Program-made: the position numbers and the translations under genes
Assembly (NCBI GenBank): GCA_045540355.1
Contig: JAZQHB010000057.1
Coordinates: 62,001 to 126,000 of the forward strand
DNA from: RGIG2945 sp045540355
GTDB taxonomy: Bacteria > Bacillota > Clostridia > Oscillospirales > Acutalibacteraceae
DNA length: 64,000 nucleotides
Reading direction: 5' to 3'
Part shown: positions 48,663 through 58,286 of the stretch, piece by piece
Layout of the letters: each line of letters begins with the position of its first letter
How positions within the stretch are numbered: position 1 is the stretch's first letter
Notes under the pieces: model-generated
Databases searched by the model: none
What the model saw: the letters and a program-made list of their open reading frames with translations, nothing else
What the model was told of the DNA's origin: nothing

Positions 48663-50990
48663 TTAAATTAAGTTTTCAAGTGAGTTGAAAATTTCCATAC
48701 ATTCTTCAAGCTCAGAATAAACTATTCTTGTTTTTTTGAAAAATCCGTTGATTTTCTGTGTCAAGCTTTGTTCTGTTGCTTTTTTTGAGTCGAGAGATGC
48801 GAACATTATATCGTCTATTAAAATCTCACACTTTGTATCAGAGCCGAAGTTTATGTGAGAAAATACAAAGTCGATACCTGTTACTCGATCCAAAACGGCG
48901 TTCGTCAGCGGAATTGTTGAGGCGTTGCCGTAGAGGAAGACTGAACTCAAATCAAGCCTGACTTCAACCCAATCACTATTGGCGGGAATTGTTTTATGTA
49001 CCTTCATTTCACCGTCGACACTCGGAGAGTAGAAAAGCTCCGGGCCTGTATGAAAATCTACTCTGTCGATTGTAATTGTTTTATCTGAGTTGTTTTTTAC
49101 CTTAAAGGTCATCGACATAAGATTGCTGTAATTTGTGTTTATATCAGCAAACAACATTCCGTCCTTTTGCATTGTGGGTGAAATTGAAATTTCTGATTTC
49201 TTATTTTTTATTCCGTTGAAAGTAAGCATCAAAGAGCCGTCACCGTAAGCCATGTCGCTTTTGTTTATACTCAAGGATGCGTTCGCACTCTTAGGACTTG
49301 AGAAGTACCATGTGTTGAAAAATCCCGAATATTTATTTCCTAAATTATGCCATGCTTTTGAAATCTCGCAGGTTGCCCAATCCTTCATCTGCATGAATTT
49401 CGGAGACTCAAGCTCTTTTGTGTTGAAGCTTGCAACGGGATAAAGCTCGTTTCCGTCTTTATCGGTAGAAAAAAGATTGCACTTGAGAGTTACCAAGGAA
49501 TAAGCGTAAGTAGCAGCGATAGGATTATCAACATGCTCAGACCATACTTTTACAACATTTTTATCCTCAATAATTGCCCTTGCTTCAACGAAGTTTCCGC
49601 TTTTACCACAGATTGTAAATCCGTAAAGAGCAGTACCGGGCGACTTGATTTTTAAACCGTTGCCTACATTATCAAAAGTAATGAACATTTCACTACCATC
49701 AATTTTAACAGATTTAACTGTTGCTGCGGTAGTGGGGTTCTTTTCGTTGTAAACCATTGAAAGAGCAGATTTTGACATTCTTACGGCAACATCTTCCTTG
49801 GTTATAGGATGAACTGCACCGGGGAATTTTTTTAGGTTATCATCATAATCAAGAGATATATCGTAAATCGGTATGCTTGCGATATATTTATTGCTTTTTG
49901 CAACTAATGCCTGAGCCTCGTTGAATCGTGATGTTTTCTGGAATTTACCTTTTTCATAGTTGTAAGATGCAAGGTTAGCACAGATGAGAGGCATGGTTGC
50001 TTTGTCGAATCCGAAATCAGAACTGTATGATTTGTGAAGCACTTTCAACGCCTCAGAATATATTGTTGAGTCAAGGTTTATATCTGCTTCGCCCTGATAC
50101 CAGATTGTTCCGCTGATATTGAAGTTTTTAAGCGGTGCAACCTTTTGGTTATAAGCGTAGGTCATTTTGTTTTTAGCATCACGGTCAGTTGTTATTTCGC
50201 TGCTGATTTTTGATGCGGGAATGTATTTGTTTTTAGATTTGAGATAGTTTGTAAGGATATCGCTATTGTCAATTGCCGAACGGGAAAGCCACGAGAAAAT
50301 TGATGAGCCTCCGATTGCTACAGATAAAATTCCCACGGGAACATCAAGTTTATCGCGAAGCTTCTCTGCGAAGAAATAACCGACCGCGGTAATTGATGAG
50401 ATACCTTTTTCATTACCGGTAACCCATACTGAATCAGGGATATTTGTACGAAGCTTGTCTGACGCAAAGGGTTCGTTTTCGGGCAATGCCTTAGTTTTCA
50501 GACCTCTTATATAATAATCGCCCTGTTCCTTTTTCAAAAGCTCACGACCCTTAAGGGTGTCAGACAAGGGAAATTGCATATTCGACTGACCGGCACATAA
50601 CCATAGCTCGCCGAACACGATGTTTGTAAGGGTAGCAAAGACTTCTCCCCGGCAATATGCAACGATAGTGTATTCATCATAACTACCGTCAACACCGGAA
50701 AGAGTAACCTTAAACGAACCGTTTTCCGCAATTTTTGCAGAAGCGGTTCGCTTAGCTTTATTATTTTTATCAACAAGTTTAACTGTTATTTTATCGCCTT
50801 TTTTGCCTTTACCGCAAAGCACTACGGGCTTGTTCTGCTGAAACAGCATGTAGGATTGGTAAATATCATAAAAACTTGTGATAGTGGTTTTTTCATAATC
50901 GTCCGCAAAGGCTGTATTCCATACAAATGAGCTCGTGATAATCACAAGCGTCAGAAGTAAAGATAAAACCCGCTTGAATTTAATTCCCAC
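48663..50990 (-). CDS. Secreted sialate O-acetylesterase-like protein (SGNH/SASA)
   Basis: A 775-residue exported esterase. Signal peptide MGIKFKRVLS to about residue 29. The SGNH block I is in 'GELWLCAGQSNMQFPLS' (nucleophile Ser), followed by 'LSVAIGGSSIFSWLSR', 'GTIWYQGEADI' and the His in 'FPGAVHPITKEDV'. The N-terminal 100 residues form an Ig-like domain. Residues of about 525-730 are a jelly-roll carbohydrate-binding-like region ('MQKDGMLFADINTN', 'ILIDDIMFASLD'). It removes O-acetyl groups from sialic acid, allowing sialidases to act. It is third in the operon with the sialidase fusion (14-bp gap) and YdjC deacetylase. Confidence 0.88.
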   Translation of the reverse strand: MGIKFKRVLSLLLTLVIITSSFVWNTAFADDYEKTTITSFYDIYQSYMLFQQNKPVVLCGKGKKGDKITVKLVDKNNKAKRTASAKIAENGSFKVTLSGVDGSYDEYTIVAYCRGEVFATLTNIVFGELWLCAGQSNMQFPLSDTLKGRELLKKEQGDYYIRGLKTKALPENEPFASDKLRTNIPDSVWVTGNEKGISSITAVGYFFAEKLRDKLDVPVGILSVAIGGSSIFSWLSRSAIDNSDILTNYLKSKNKYIPASKISSEITTDRDAKNKMTYAYNQKVAPLKNFNISGTIWYQGEADINLDSTIYSEALKVLHKSYSSDFGFDKATMPLICANLASYNYEKGKFQKTSRFNEAQALVAKSNKYIASIPIYDISLDYDDNLKKFPGAVHPITKEDVAVRMSKSALSMVYNEKNPTTAATVKSVKIDGSEMFITFDNVGNGLKIKSPGTALYGFTICGKSGNFVEARAIIEDKNVVKVWSEHVDNPIAATYAYSLVTLKCNLFSTDKDGNELYPVASFNTKELESPKFMQMKDWATCEISKAWHNLGNKYSGFFNTWYFSSPKSANASLSINKSDMAYGDGSLMLTFNGIKNKKSEISISPTMQKDGMLFADINTNYSNLMSMTFKVKNNSDKTITIDRVDFHTGPELFYSPSVDGEMKVHKTIPANSDWVEVRLDLSSVFLYGNASTIPLTNAVLDRVTGIDFVFSHINFGSDTKCEILIDDIMFASLDSKKATEQSLTQKINGFFKKTRIVYSELEECMEIFNSLENLI

Positions 50991-51004
50991 AAATTACCCT
51001 CGCT

Positions 51005-53053
51005 TTAGTCCTCAAAACCTTCTTTTATCCATTTTTCATTGAACTGATATTCAAATGCACTGCTTAAGAGATGGATAACTCCGTCAGCAGATTGTACGGC
51101 GGTGAGATAACCGCTGTGCTCAGCAAAGTTAGCTGAATACAAGAATTTACCTGTATTACCTTTACCGTTGAGCACTTTAAAGCCGTGATGCTTATCGGTG
51201 ATAAGACGCTTATAGGGGAAGGTTTTGCCGTTGTCATAAGATAATGCGGCATACAAACCGTAGCATCTTCTCATTTTGCCGTTTGCGTTATACATTTTCA
51301 TTCCTTTTTTGCCTGTGAAGGCGGCAAGGAATAAAGCTCCGCTTTCAAGCTTTTTCATAGCAAGTCGTTTGCAGTCGCCGATTGTCGGCACATCTGCAGG
51401 CTGATATGTCCAGGTTTTACCCTCATCGTAAGAAATACTCTGAGGCATTTTGCCGTCGATATCTTCATTTCTGGCTAAAGCCATATAATACATTTTTCCG
51501 TTTTCATCAACAAGGTCAACCGCACTTGCGTGAATACCGCGGATTTTAGCGGGTCCGTCTTTATAATCAGCCGCACCGTTATCAACCCAGGTCTGACCTT
51601 TGTCTTTGCTTATCCACAAAGCACTGCCACCAGTGCTTTCCGAAGAAGCATCACAAGTGAACACATAATCGCCGTTCTGTGCTTTGAATGCAGAAGCGAT
51701 AACCTGATGTCTTAACTGATATTCAGGCTCAATGATTTTCGGCTTTGACCATGTAACACCGTTATCCTCTGATGTACGGACTATCATAATCAATGCACCG
51801 TAGCAAGCTGCGTATGATTGTCCGAGAATATGATAAATGGTTTTTTCACCGTCATAGAAGAGAGCACAACCCGTATTATTTCTGTCGGGAGTGTCAAAGA
51901 AAAGAGAAGCCTTTTCCCATTCATCGCTGCCGTATCTTCTGCGGCTTACAGCATAGTTGAGCTTTCTGCTGTTTTCCCATTCGCCTGTAAACCAGGCAGC
52001 GAGCAGGTCGCCGTTGGGACATTCGCAGACTGCAGGTTGGTGATTATGCCAATAGAACGGTCCGTTTTTGCTTGGATTTGTAAAAACAAAATCCTTGGGA
52101 CCTTTGAAGAATGATTTATTATCGTCGATATGTTTTATATTCGGACGCTCCTGCGAAACATTCTGCTGATAAGGCTGAGGAGCTTCAACAGGAAGAGTTG
52201 AAAAATTATCTGTGTTGTAACCGAGAGCAACTCGGAAGCCGATCATGAAGTTTCTGTCCTCGGGTAAAGCTGCACTTCTTGCAGCAGAACGGAGATATTC
52301 GGGTGATGTTGAGTGACTTCCGCCTCTTGTGACTTTGAATATACCGTCAACACGACCCTTGGGGTCCGTCTGTTCACCTTCTTCATACTGACCGTACCAG
52401 TCAAGCACCCATTCCTCTACATTGCCGTGCATATCATAAAGACCGAATTTGTTCGGAGGATATTTCGCAACTGTCAGAGGGTCTGAAAGATTTTTCTGCT
52501 TTCTTGACGGGTCGGGATAGAAAGCGTTTTCATGGTTCTGATTGTTGTATCTGTTTTTCGGAAAGGCTTTTCCTGTGTTATATTCGGTGGTAGTGCCTGC
52601 TCTGCAAGCGTACTCCCACTCAGCTTCGGTGGGGAGCCTGAACAGATAATTTTCAGCCTTTAATTCTTCGTCGAGATAGTTTTCGTTAAGCCAATCGCAG
52701 AAAGCAACAGCTTCGTTGAAGCTTACGAAAACCGCAGCCTCGTTATCTTCTGATGAATAACCTTTGAAGCCTTCGGTACCGAGCATTGAGTTGAACATAT
52801 TGTTGTATCCGAGTTTTCCGCGTACATTTTTATGTTCAGCACAGAACTGCTCGAAAATATCGTTAGTAATCTGTGTCTGAGCAAGGAAGAAAGGCTTTGA
52901 AATGTTTACCTTATGTATAGGAGCTTCGTCATAATCGGCACATTTTGCGGTGCTTCCCATAAGAAAGCTGCCGCCGACTATTTTTTTGAAGCTGATTTTT
53001 AAATTCTTTTCTCCGACACTTATCTCTAAACTCTTTGGAAGTTTGTCCGACAT
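51005..53053 (-). CDS. FGE-sulfatase-like domain fused to a BNR-repeat sialidase-like domain
   Basis: A 682-residue cytoplasmic fusion without signal. Residues 20-285 are an FGE/SUMF1-like domain ('GGSFLMGSTAKCADYDEAPIHKV', 'FRLPTEAEWEYACRAGT', 'GLYDMHGNVEEWVLDWYG', 'RGGSHSTS', 'IGFRVALG'). The two catalytic Cys of true formylglycine generators are absent (RGGSHSTSPEYLRSAARS has none), so it is not expected to make formylglycine. Residues 335-680 are a six-bladed sialidase-like beta-propeller with Asp boxes (SEDNGVTW, SKDKGQTW, SYDEGKTW, SYDNGKTF). Substrate could be a sialoside or another sugar acid; uncertain. It is the middle gene of a three-gene operon. Confidence 0.8.
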   Translation of the reverse strand: MSDKLPKSLEISVGEKNLKISFKKIVGGSFLMGSTAKCADYDEAPIHKVNISKPFFLAQTQITNDIFEQFCAEHKNVRGKLGYNNMFNSMLGTEGFKGYSSEDNEAAVFVSFNEAVAFCDWLNENYLDEELKAENYLFRLPTEAEWEYACRAGTTTEYNTGKAFPKNRYNNQNHENAFYPDPSRKQKNLSDPLTVAKYPPNKFGLYDMHGNVEEWVLDWYGQYEEGEQTDPKGRVDGIFKVTRGGSHSTSPEYLRSAARSAALPEDRNFMIGFRVALGYNTDNFSTLPVEAPQPYQQNVSQERPNIKHIDDNKSFFKGPKDFVFTNPSKNGPFYWHNHQPAVCECPNGDLLAAWFTGEWENSRKLNYAVSRRRYGSDEWEKASLFFDTPDRNNTGCALFYDGEKTIYHILGQSYAACYGALIMIVRTSEDNGVTWSKPKIIEPEYQLRHQVIASAFKAQNGDYVFTCDASSESTGGSALWISKDKGQTWVDNGAADYKDGPAKIRGIHASAVDLVDENGKMYYMALARNEDIDGKMPQSISYDEGKTWTYQPADVPTIGDCKRLAMKKLESGALFLAAFTGKKGMKMYNANGKMRRCYGLYAALSYDNGKTFPYKRLITDKHHGFKVLNGKGNTGKFLYSANFAEHSGYLTAVQSADGVIHLLSSAFEYQFNEKWIKEGFED

Positions 53054-53087
53054 AATTTACCCCACTTATATCTTTAAATAATAGTTG

Positions 53088-53981
53088 TTATCTTACGCCT
53101 CTTAATTTTGCAAGGTCACGATAGTTGATAAGCTTAATGCCACAACTGTCAATATGCTGACGGGTTTTGGGATCCATGAAGATTTTGTGTTCCCATACTC
53201 TGTATCTGTAAGCGTTGGAAATACCCTTGATTTCGTCAGATTCAATTGCAGGGTGAATATACATTTCAGAGAAACCCTCGGGAATAGAGGAAATATGGTT
53301 CATCATATATTCCTGATACTGTTCAAAGGAATCGCCCTGAGGACTCTTTGTTTCATGAGCCATAAGGTAGTCAAGAATAACAACATTGTTTTCTCTTGCA
53401 AGCTCGCCCATCTGAGCCAATACCATCTGAACAAGTGCAAGCGGAATTTTGATACCGAAAGTTGAGTTGCTTATCTGATTGTCATTGAATTTTGAAGGAA
53501 GTCTGAAAGGAAGCTTGTATTCAGCAGCAATCTTGAGCACTTCTTCGAGCAATTCATCTCTGCCGGTTTCAATACCATACATTGAACCCATGTGATTGTC
53601 GATATGAGAGGGTTCAAGACCGAGATTTTTAACGAAATCAATCTGAGCTCTGAGCTCTTTTTTAGCTTCTTCAAGGTCAGCGTGTTCTTCAAACTGATCT
53701 GATTCGTGCCACATATAACCTTCTTCGTCTCTGAGGGACGGTGTGCCGTCTGCTATAGGACGCCAACGGTAATTTTTCCACTCACTTGTTGTTGTAAGAT
53801 GAACACCGATTGCAAATTCGGGGTGAGCGATAGCATATCTTACTGCTTCAAGAGCCCAACCGCAAGGTGTCATAATTGTTGCTGATGTAACACCGCCGCA
53901 CTCAAGTAACTGCTGAGTAGCAATGTTTCCTGCTTTACACATACCAAAATCGTCTGCGTTGATGATTAAATACTTGTCCAT
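53088..53981 (-). CDS. YdjC/ChbG-family carbohydrate deacetylase
   Basis: A 297-residue cytoplasmic protein: 'YLIINADDFGMCKAGNIATQQLLE' (metal-binding Asp pair), 'FAIGVHLTTTSEWKNYRW' (His), 'SHIDNHMGSMYGI' (His) and a C-terminal 'MYIHPAIESDEIKGI' His. ChbG deacetylates chitooligosaccharide monophosphates with a divalent metal. It is the first gene of the operon with the FGE-sialidase fusion and the sialate esterase; GAGAAG precedes the ATG. It probably processes N-acetylated sugars released by these enzymes. Confidence 0.9.
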   Translation of the reverse strand: MDKYLIINADDFGMCKAGNIATQQLLECGGVTSATIMTPCGWALEAVRYAIAHPEFAIGVHLTTTSEWKNYRWRPIADGTPSLRDEEGYMWHESDQFEEHADLEEAKKELRAQIDFVKNLGLEPSHIDNHMGSMYGIETGRDELLEEVLKIAAEYKLPFRLPSKFNDNQISNSTFGIKIPLALVQMVLAQMGELARENNVVILDYLMAHETKSPQGDSFEQYQEYMMNHISSIPEGFSEMYIHPAIESDEIKGISNAYRYRVWEHKIFMDPKTRQHIDSCGIKLINYRDLAKLRGVR

Positions 53982-54029
53982 TTTTCTTCTCCTTTTTTAT
54001 GTTAATTTTCGAGTAATATTTTTCATTAT

Positions 54030-54058
54030 ATTATACTAAAAGACGATATTTTTGTCAA
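54030..54058 (-). promoter_or_regulatory. Consensus promoter of the YdjC-sialidase-esterase operon
   Basis: Minus strand TTGACA (54053-54058), 17-bp spacer, TATAAT (54030-54035), about 50 bp before the YdjC start. Confidence 0.85.
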
Positions 54059-54113
54059 TTAAAATCGACCATAAAAACACAGTATAAATCATCTTTTGTC
54101 GCACGGAAGATTT

Positions 54114-54977
54114 TTAAGCGGTAATTCTATCGAAAAATGCCTCCGTACTGACACCCTCGGGGCGGTTAAAACGATTGAGGCGAAAGAGCTTTTCGGGGTT
54201 GCCTCTTGAAATGATATTGGTTTTTTCAAGGCAGGTAAATGCCGCTGAAAACCCCAAATCTTTGATAATTTTTTCGCCTTCATCGGAAACTGTACCGTAG
54301 GGGTATGTGAAAGCTGTTGGTGTATAGCCTGTAAGAGCTGAGATCTTATTCTGAAGCTTCAGAAGGTCTTCAGACAAAATAGCACGGAAAGCATCAACAG
54401 TTTCATCTTTTTTGATTTTGACACCGTTGCGTTCAGCGGTTCTTTTGTGCATATCGTAGGTGTGATTCTGTATTTCAATATATGGTGATTTTACAAGCGT
54501 TGCAATAGTGTCCCAATTCATATAAGCGTAGTTAACATTGTTGTCCGGGGCCTCTGTAAAAGCATCACAAAATGACCCGACGACTGAAACTACAGCTTTA
54601 AGATTGTATTTTTTTAAAAGCGGAAGAACATATTGATTGACACTTTCAAAACCGTCATCAAAAGTCAGCATTACGGGGTTGTCGGGCAGTTTTTTGCCAT
54701 GATGAACATAGTCAATCAGGTCTTGTGTTGTGATTGCGGAGTACCCGTTTTCTTTGAGATAAGAAAAATCACTTTCAAGCGACTCGTAAGAAAGTACATA
54801 GTCACCGAGATTTTTGTCAGATTTTGAAATCTGATGATACATGACAATCGGCAGCTTTACATCGTCGTTTGTCTGTGAAGTCATTATTGTGTCAGGTCTG
54901 AACTCAGCACCGAATGTAATAAGCAAAGTAATCATCGCAATAATCAGAATATGAAGCTTTTTAATCTTAAAAACCAT
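54114..54977 (-). CDS. Membrane-anchored polysaccharide deacetylase (NodB/CE4)
   Basis: A 287-residue protein with one N-terminal transmembrane helix (KIKKLHILIIAMITLLITFG), so it acts outside the membrane. CE4 motifs: motif 1 VMLTFDDGFES (catalytic and metal Asp), motif 2 'EIQNHTYDMHKR' (metal His pair), motif 3 'AFTYPYGTVSDEG'. 'LPIVMYHQI' is the typical opening. It removes acetyl groups from peptidoglycan or surface polysaccharide. AGGTGATAG precedes the ATG. It is divergent from the acyltransferase gene at 55100, an opposite modification activity. Confidence 0.92.
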   Translation of the reverse strand: MVFKIKKLHILIIAMITLLITFGAEFRPDTIMTSQTNDDVKLPIVMYHQISKSDKNLGDYVLSYESLESDFSYLKENGYSAITTQDLIDYVHHGKKLPDNPVMLTFDDGFESVNQYVLPLLKKYNLKAVVSVVGSFCDAFTEAPDNNVNYAYMNWDTIATLVKSPYIEIQNHTYDMHKRTAERNGVKIKKDETVDAFRAILSEDLLKLQNKISALTGYTPTAFTYPYGTVSDEGEKIIKDLGFSAAFTCLEKTNIISRGNPEKLFRLNRFNRPEGVSTEAFFDRITA

Positions 54978-55099
54978 ACTATCACCTCAAGAAAATACTA
55001 TTATTGTTGCCAATGTTTTATTCTATAAACAGTTGATGTTGACTGCTTTTTGTGTTAATATAAAATGTATCATAATTTTATAAGAGGGGGAAGGTTTGT

Positions 55100-56149
55100 T
55101 TGGAGTTAAGCAAGAAAGATAATCAAATGGCAAAAGGAATAGCGATAATCGGAATGGTGATGTTGCATCTGTTTTGCAGGATTGAGAATCTTCCGTATAC
55201 ACCGTTACTTTGGATAGGGGAGACTCCACTGATTTATTATTTAGGGCTTTTTGGAGATTTGTGTGTGCCCATCTATTGTTTCTGCAGTGGTTATGCACAG
55301 GCGTTATTATTTGAAAAAGAAGGAGAAGCTTATAAATACAGCCGATTCAGCCGACTACTGAAATTTATGATAAACTATTGGATAGTATTGATTATTTTTT
55401 CAATAGTAGGTCTTATTGCAGGAACATCACCAAGTGTGCCGGGTACATGGTTTGATTTCTTAGGAAATTTGTTCTTGTATGATATTTCATATAACGGTGC
55501 TTGGTGGTTTGTGCTTACATATGCAATTTTGGTTGTTATATCGCCGATATTATGCAAAATATCTAAAAAGATAAACCCGATAATCCTTATTGTTTTAAGT
55601 GGAATAGTATATTTTGTTTCATATCTTTTCAGATTCTCAATACAGCTTGATATGCCGCATATTATCCTTGATAAAGTTTGGGAGCAAGTTGTTCTTTTAG
55701 GAACATCGCAGTTTTCGTTTGTCGTAGGTGTTGTTTTCTATCAACAAAAGTTAATGACCAAGCTTAGAAATATAAAGATAAAATCTGTTGTCAGAACGAT
55801 AATTTGCTTAGCGGTAATATTGTTGCTTATAGTAGCTCACGCAATAGAACAATCATTGATAATAGCACCCATCACGGGATTGGGAACTATGATGTGTTTT
55901 CACCTGACGGAGAAACCTAAGTGGGTAGAAAATGTACTTTTATTCTTAGGTAAACATTCAACGAATATCTGGCTTGTGCACATGTTCTTTTATTTGGTGA
56001 TTTTTGAAAATTTTGTATTTATTGCAAAATATCCGATATTGATTTTATTGTTGATGTTTGCGATATGCATCGCGGTTTCGTACATTATTGATTTTATGAA
56101 CTCAGGAGTAAATAAATTGTTATTCGCAAGAAAGAAAAAGCAAGGATGA
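55100..56149 (+). CDS. Acyltransferase-3 family membrane protein
   Basis: A 349-residue protein with about ten transmembrane helices. 'DNQMAKGIAIIGMVMLHLF' is the AT3 N-terminal helix with its conserved His, and 'DLCVPIYCFCSGYAQALLF' and 'RFSRLLKFMINYW' follow. Such enzymes O-acetylate cell-wall or surface polysaccharides. Start at TTG 55100, with GAGGGGGAAGG upstream. It is divergent from the CE4 deacetylase. Probable -35/-10 TTGACT/TAAAAT lie at 55039-55066. Confidence 0.85.
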   Translation: MELSKKDNQMAKGIAIIGMVMLHLFCRIENLPYTPLLWIGETPLIYYLGLFGDLCVPIYCFCSGYAQALLFEKEGEAYKYSRFSRLLKFMINYWIVLIIFSIVGLIAGTSPSVPGTWFDFLGNLFLYDISYNGAWWFVLTYAILVVISPILCKISKKINPIILIVLSGIVYFVSYLFRFSIQLDMPHIILDKVWEQVVLLGTSQFSFVVGVVFYQQKLMTKLRNIKIKSVVRTIICLAVILLLIVAHAIEQSLIIAPITGLGTMMCFHLTEKPKWVENVLLFLGKHSTNIWLVHMFFYLVIFENFVFIAKYPILILLLMFAICIAVSYIIDFMNSGVNKLLFARKKKQG

Positions 56150-56161
56150 TCTGTCGGGGTA

Positions 56162-56190
56162 TTGACATACCTTCAAGTAAAGTGTAAAAT
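56162..56190 (+). promoter_or_regulatory. Promoter of the YebC gene
   Basis: TTGACA at 56162-56167, 17-bp spacer, TAAAAT at 56185-56190, about 30 bp before ATG 56221. Confidence 0.75.
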
Positions 56191-56220
56191 TAGTACATCA
56201 TAAAAGAAAGTGTGGGACAT

Positions 56221-56958
56221 ATGTCAGGACATTCAAAATGGAGTAATATCAAAAGAAAGAAAGAAAAAACAGACGGTCAGAAAGCAAAAATTTTCACGAA
56301 AATCGGTCGTGAGATTGCTGTTGCAGTAAGAGAGGGCGGTCCCGATCCTGCTTCGAACTCAAAGCTCAAGGATATTATTGCAAAGGCAAAGGCAAACAAT
56401 GTGCCTAACGATAATATTGAAAGAATAATCAAAAAAGCTTCCGGCGAAGGCAGTAATGCACAGTACGAAGAAATTATGTATGAAGGCTACGGTCCGTCAG
56501 GTATAGCAGTTATCGTTGAGACACTTACAGAAAATCGTAACAGAACTGCGGCTGAAATGCGTCACTATTTCGATAAATACGGCGGAAATATGGGACAGTC
56601 AGGTTGCGTTTCCTTTATGTTCACAAGACAGGGTGTTTTGTTGATAGACGCAGAGGATGTCGACGAAGATAAGCTTATGGAAGAAGCTTTGGAAGCAGGT
56701 GCAACTGATTTCATTGCTGATGAAGGTGTGTTCGACATCAGAACAGAGCCTAACGATATGGGTGCCGTAAGAGATGCACTCGATGCAAAAGGTTATACTT
56801 TCGTATCTGCGGAAGTTGAATATGTTCCCGGAACATACACAAAGCTTGAATCAGCAGACGATATCAAGAATATGGGCAAGATGCTTGAAATGTTTGAAGA
56901 TAATGATGATGTTCAGGCAGTATGGCATAACTGGGAAAACGCCGACGACTATGAATAA
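56221..56958 (+). CDS. YebC/PmpR-family protein
   Basis: A 245-residue protein: 'MSGHSKWSNIKRKKEKTDGQKAKIFTKIGREI', 'NNVPNDNIERIIKKASGEG', 'YEGYGPSGIAVIVETLTENRNRTAAEMRHYFDKYGGNMGQSGCVSFMF'. YebC proteins are described as transcriptional regulators and, in recent work, as factors relieving ribosome stalling. Start ATG 56221 gives the conserved MSGHSKW; the upstream GTG is not needed. It has its own promoter and terminator. Confidence 0.96.
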   Translation: MSGHSKWSNIKRKKEKTDGQKAKIFTKIGREIAVAVREGGPDPASNSKLKDIIAKAKANNVPNDNIERIIKKASGEGSNAQYEEIMYEGYGPSGIAVIVETLTENRNRTAAEMRHYFDKYGGNMGQSGCVSFMFTRQGVLLIDAEDVDEDKLMEEALEAGATDFIADEGVFDIRTEPNDMGAVRDALDAKGYTFVSAEVEYVPGTYTKLESADDIKNMGKMLEMFEDNDDVQAVWHNWENADDYE

Positions 56959-56986
56959 GAGTTGTATAAAACGCATATAACGCACA

Positions 56987-57019
56987 AAAAACCGGTAGTT
57001 TTGAAACTGCCGGTTTTTG
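56987..57019 (+). terminator. Terminator after YebC
   Basis: Stem AAAACCGGTAGTTT / AAACTGCCGGTTTT (one G-U pair) and a T tract; also usable by the convergent serine hydrolase gene. Confidence 0.88.
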
Positions 57020-57035
57020 TAATATTTATGCAGAT

Positions 57036-58175
57036 TTAATATTCCAAAGCGGTGTATGTAATATTTCTTAACCGTGGTTGAACATGCTCGTAGAGATATC
57101 CTATAACATGTTGTGTGTAGAAAAGCGAAAGCTTTGCCTCGGGGTCTATCAAAATATGAGAGCCTGCCAGACCCGACCAACCGAAGTCATTACAGTTTGC
57201 AGGAGCACCGCCCAAAGCGGGATTGACCATAGTACGAACACCTATGCCGTAGCTGTAACCCGGGTCAACATCAGGCTTGACATCCTTGATGTGAGATATG
57301 TGGTCTGCACGCATAAGGTCAATTGTTGAAGATGCAAGTATTCTGTTTCCGTTAAGACCCACACCGCCGTTGCAAAGTGCTTCAGCAAGCTTAATGCAAT
57401 CCTCCGCAGTGGATATCATTCCTGCACCGCCGCTTGTGTAGTTTGGGGATAACTGATGTGAGTTTTCAAGCTTACCCTTAACAACATCGTCTATTCTGTA
57501 ATCGTAACTGTAAAGCGAAGCAAAACGGGACATATCAGCATTATCAAGGGAAAATGAGCTGTCCTTCATTTCAAGCGGCTCAAAAATATTTTTCTTTATG
57601 TATTCAGCAAAAGGCATTCCTGAAATGACTTCAATAAGAGCACCGAGTAAATCGTAACAGAAGCTATATCTCCAAGCAGTACCGGGCTCAAACATAAGGG
57701 TCATTTTAGAAAGTGCGGTTGCAAACTCACGAGTGGTATATTTGTAATCTGTTCTTCTGAACATTGATTTCATTGTGAAGTCTGAAAAATCATAGTTGAA
57801 ACCGGCAGTCATTGTAAGAAGATGGTGAATGGTAATTCTGTTTTTTGCAATTTCAATATCATAATCGTCATCACTGACATTGATTCTTGTATTCATGGTT
57901 TTAAACTCGGGAAGATAGTAGAATAACGGTTCATTCATACCGTACTTGCCCTGCTCCCAAAGCTGTAAAGCTGCAACAGCGGTAACTACTTTTGTTATTG
58001 AATACATAAAGCACTGTGTTTTTGTTGTGAAAGGTACCTTTGTGTCAAGGTCTAAAACACCGACACTATGCTCGAATACTTTTTTATGATTGTGATATAC
58101 GATACAATTACAACCGGGAACCTTTTTTTCAGGCGGGAGAGAATCGAGAAACTTTTCAAGATGGGTAAAATTCAT
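57036..58175 (-). CDS. Beta-lactamase-family serine hydrolase (class C/esterase type)
   Basis: A 379-residue protein with no signal peptide. Motif SxxK is in 'QCFMYSITKVVTAVAAL' (Ser-Ile-Thr-Lys) and the second block in 'GTAWRYSFCYDLLGALIEVISG' (YSF in place of the usual YSN). 'HHLLTMTAGFNYDF' and 'GGAGMISTAEDCIKLAEAL' are typical. Without export it is more likely an esterase or peptidase than a drug-resistance lactamase. Start ATG 58175 has AAAGGAGTGT upstream; the frame extends to 58229. It is divergent from the GH95 gene. Confidence 0.87.
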   Translation of the reverse strand: MNFTHLEKFLDSLPPEKKVPGCNCIVYHNHKKVFEHSVGVLDLDTKVPFTTKTQCFMYSITKVVTAVAALQLWEQGKYGMNEPLFYYLPEFKTMNTRINVSDDDYDIEIAKNRITIHHLLTMTAGFNYDFSDFTMKSMFRRTDYKYTTREFATALSKMTLMFEPGTAWRYSFCYDLLGALIEVISGMPFAEYIKKNIFEPLEMKDSSFSLDNADMSRFASLYSYDYRIDDVVKGKLENSHQLSPNYTSGGAGMISTAEDCIKLAEALCNGGVGLNGNRILASSTIDLMRADHISHIKDVKPDVDPGYSYGIGVRTMVNPALGGAPANCNDFGWSGLAGSHILIDPEAKLSLFYTQHVIGYLYEHVQPRLRNITYTALEY

Positions 58176-58234
58176 TATACACACTCCTTTGTCGCATATT
58201 GTATCATAGGAGCCGGGAATATGCAACAAGGATA

Positions 58235-58263
58235 TTGACTTTTATTTATTGTTGGGTTAAACT
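58235..58263 (+). promoter_or_regulatory. Promoter of the GH95-HAD operon
   Basis: TTGACT at 58235-58240, 17-bp spacer, TAAACT at 58258-58263. Confidence 0.5.
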
Positions 58264-58286
58264 TTTTTATAAAGAGAGGTGTAATT

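Noticed and set aside
54089..54283. 64-codon minus-strand frame at the end of the CE4 deacetylase
   Set aside because: Different frame within the deacetylase coding sequence and tail; no independent signals.
57036..58175. Antibiotic-resistance beta-lactamase
   Set aside because: No signal peptide and an esterase-like motif set; a serine hydrolase/esterase is more likely.
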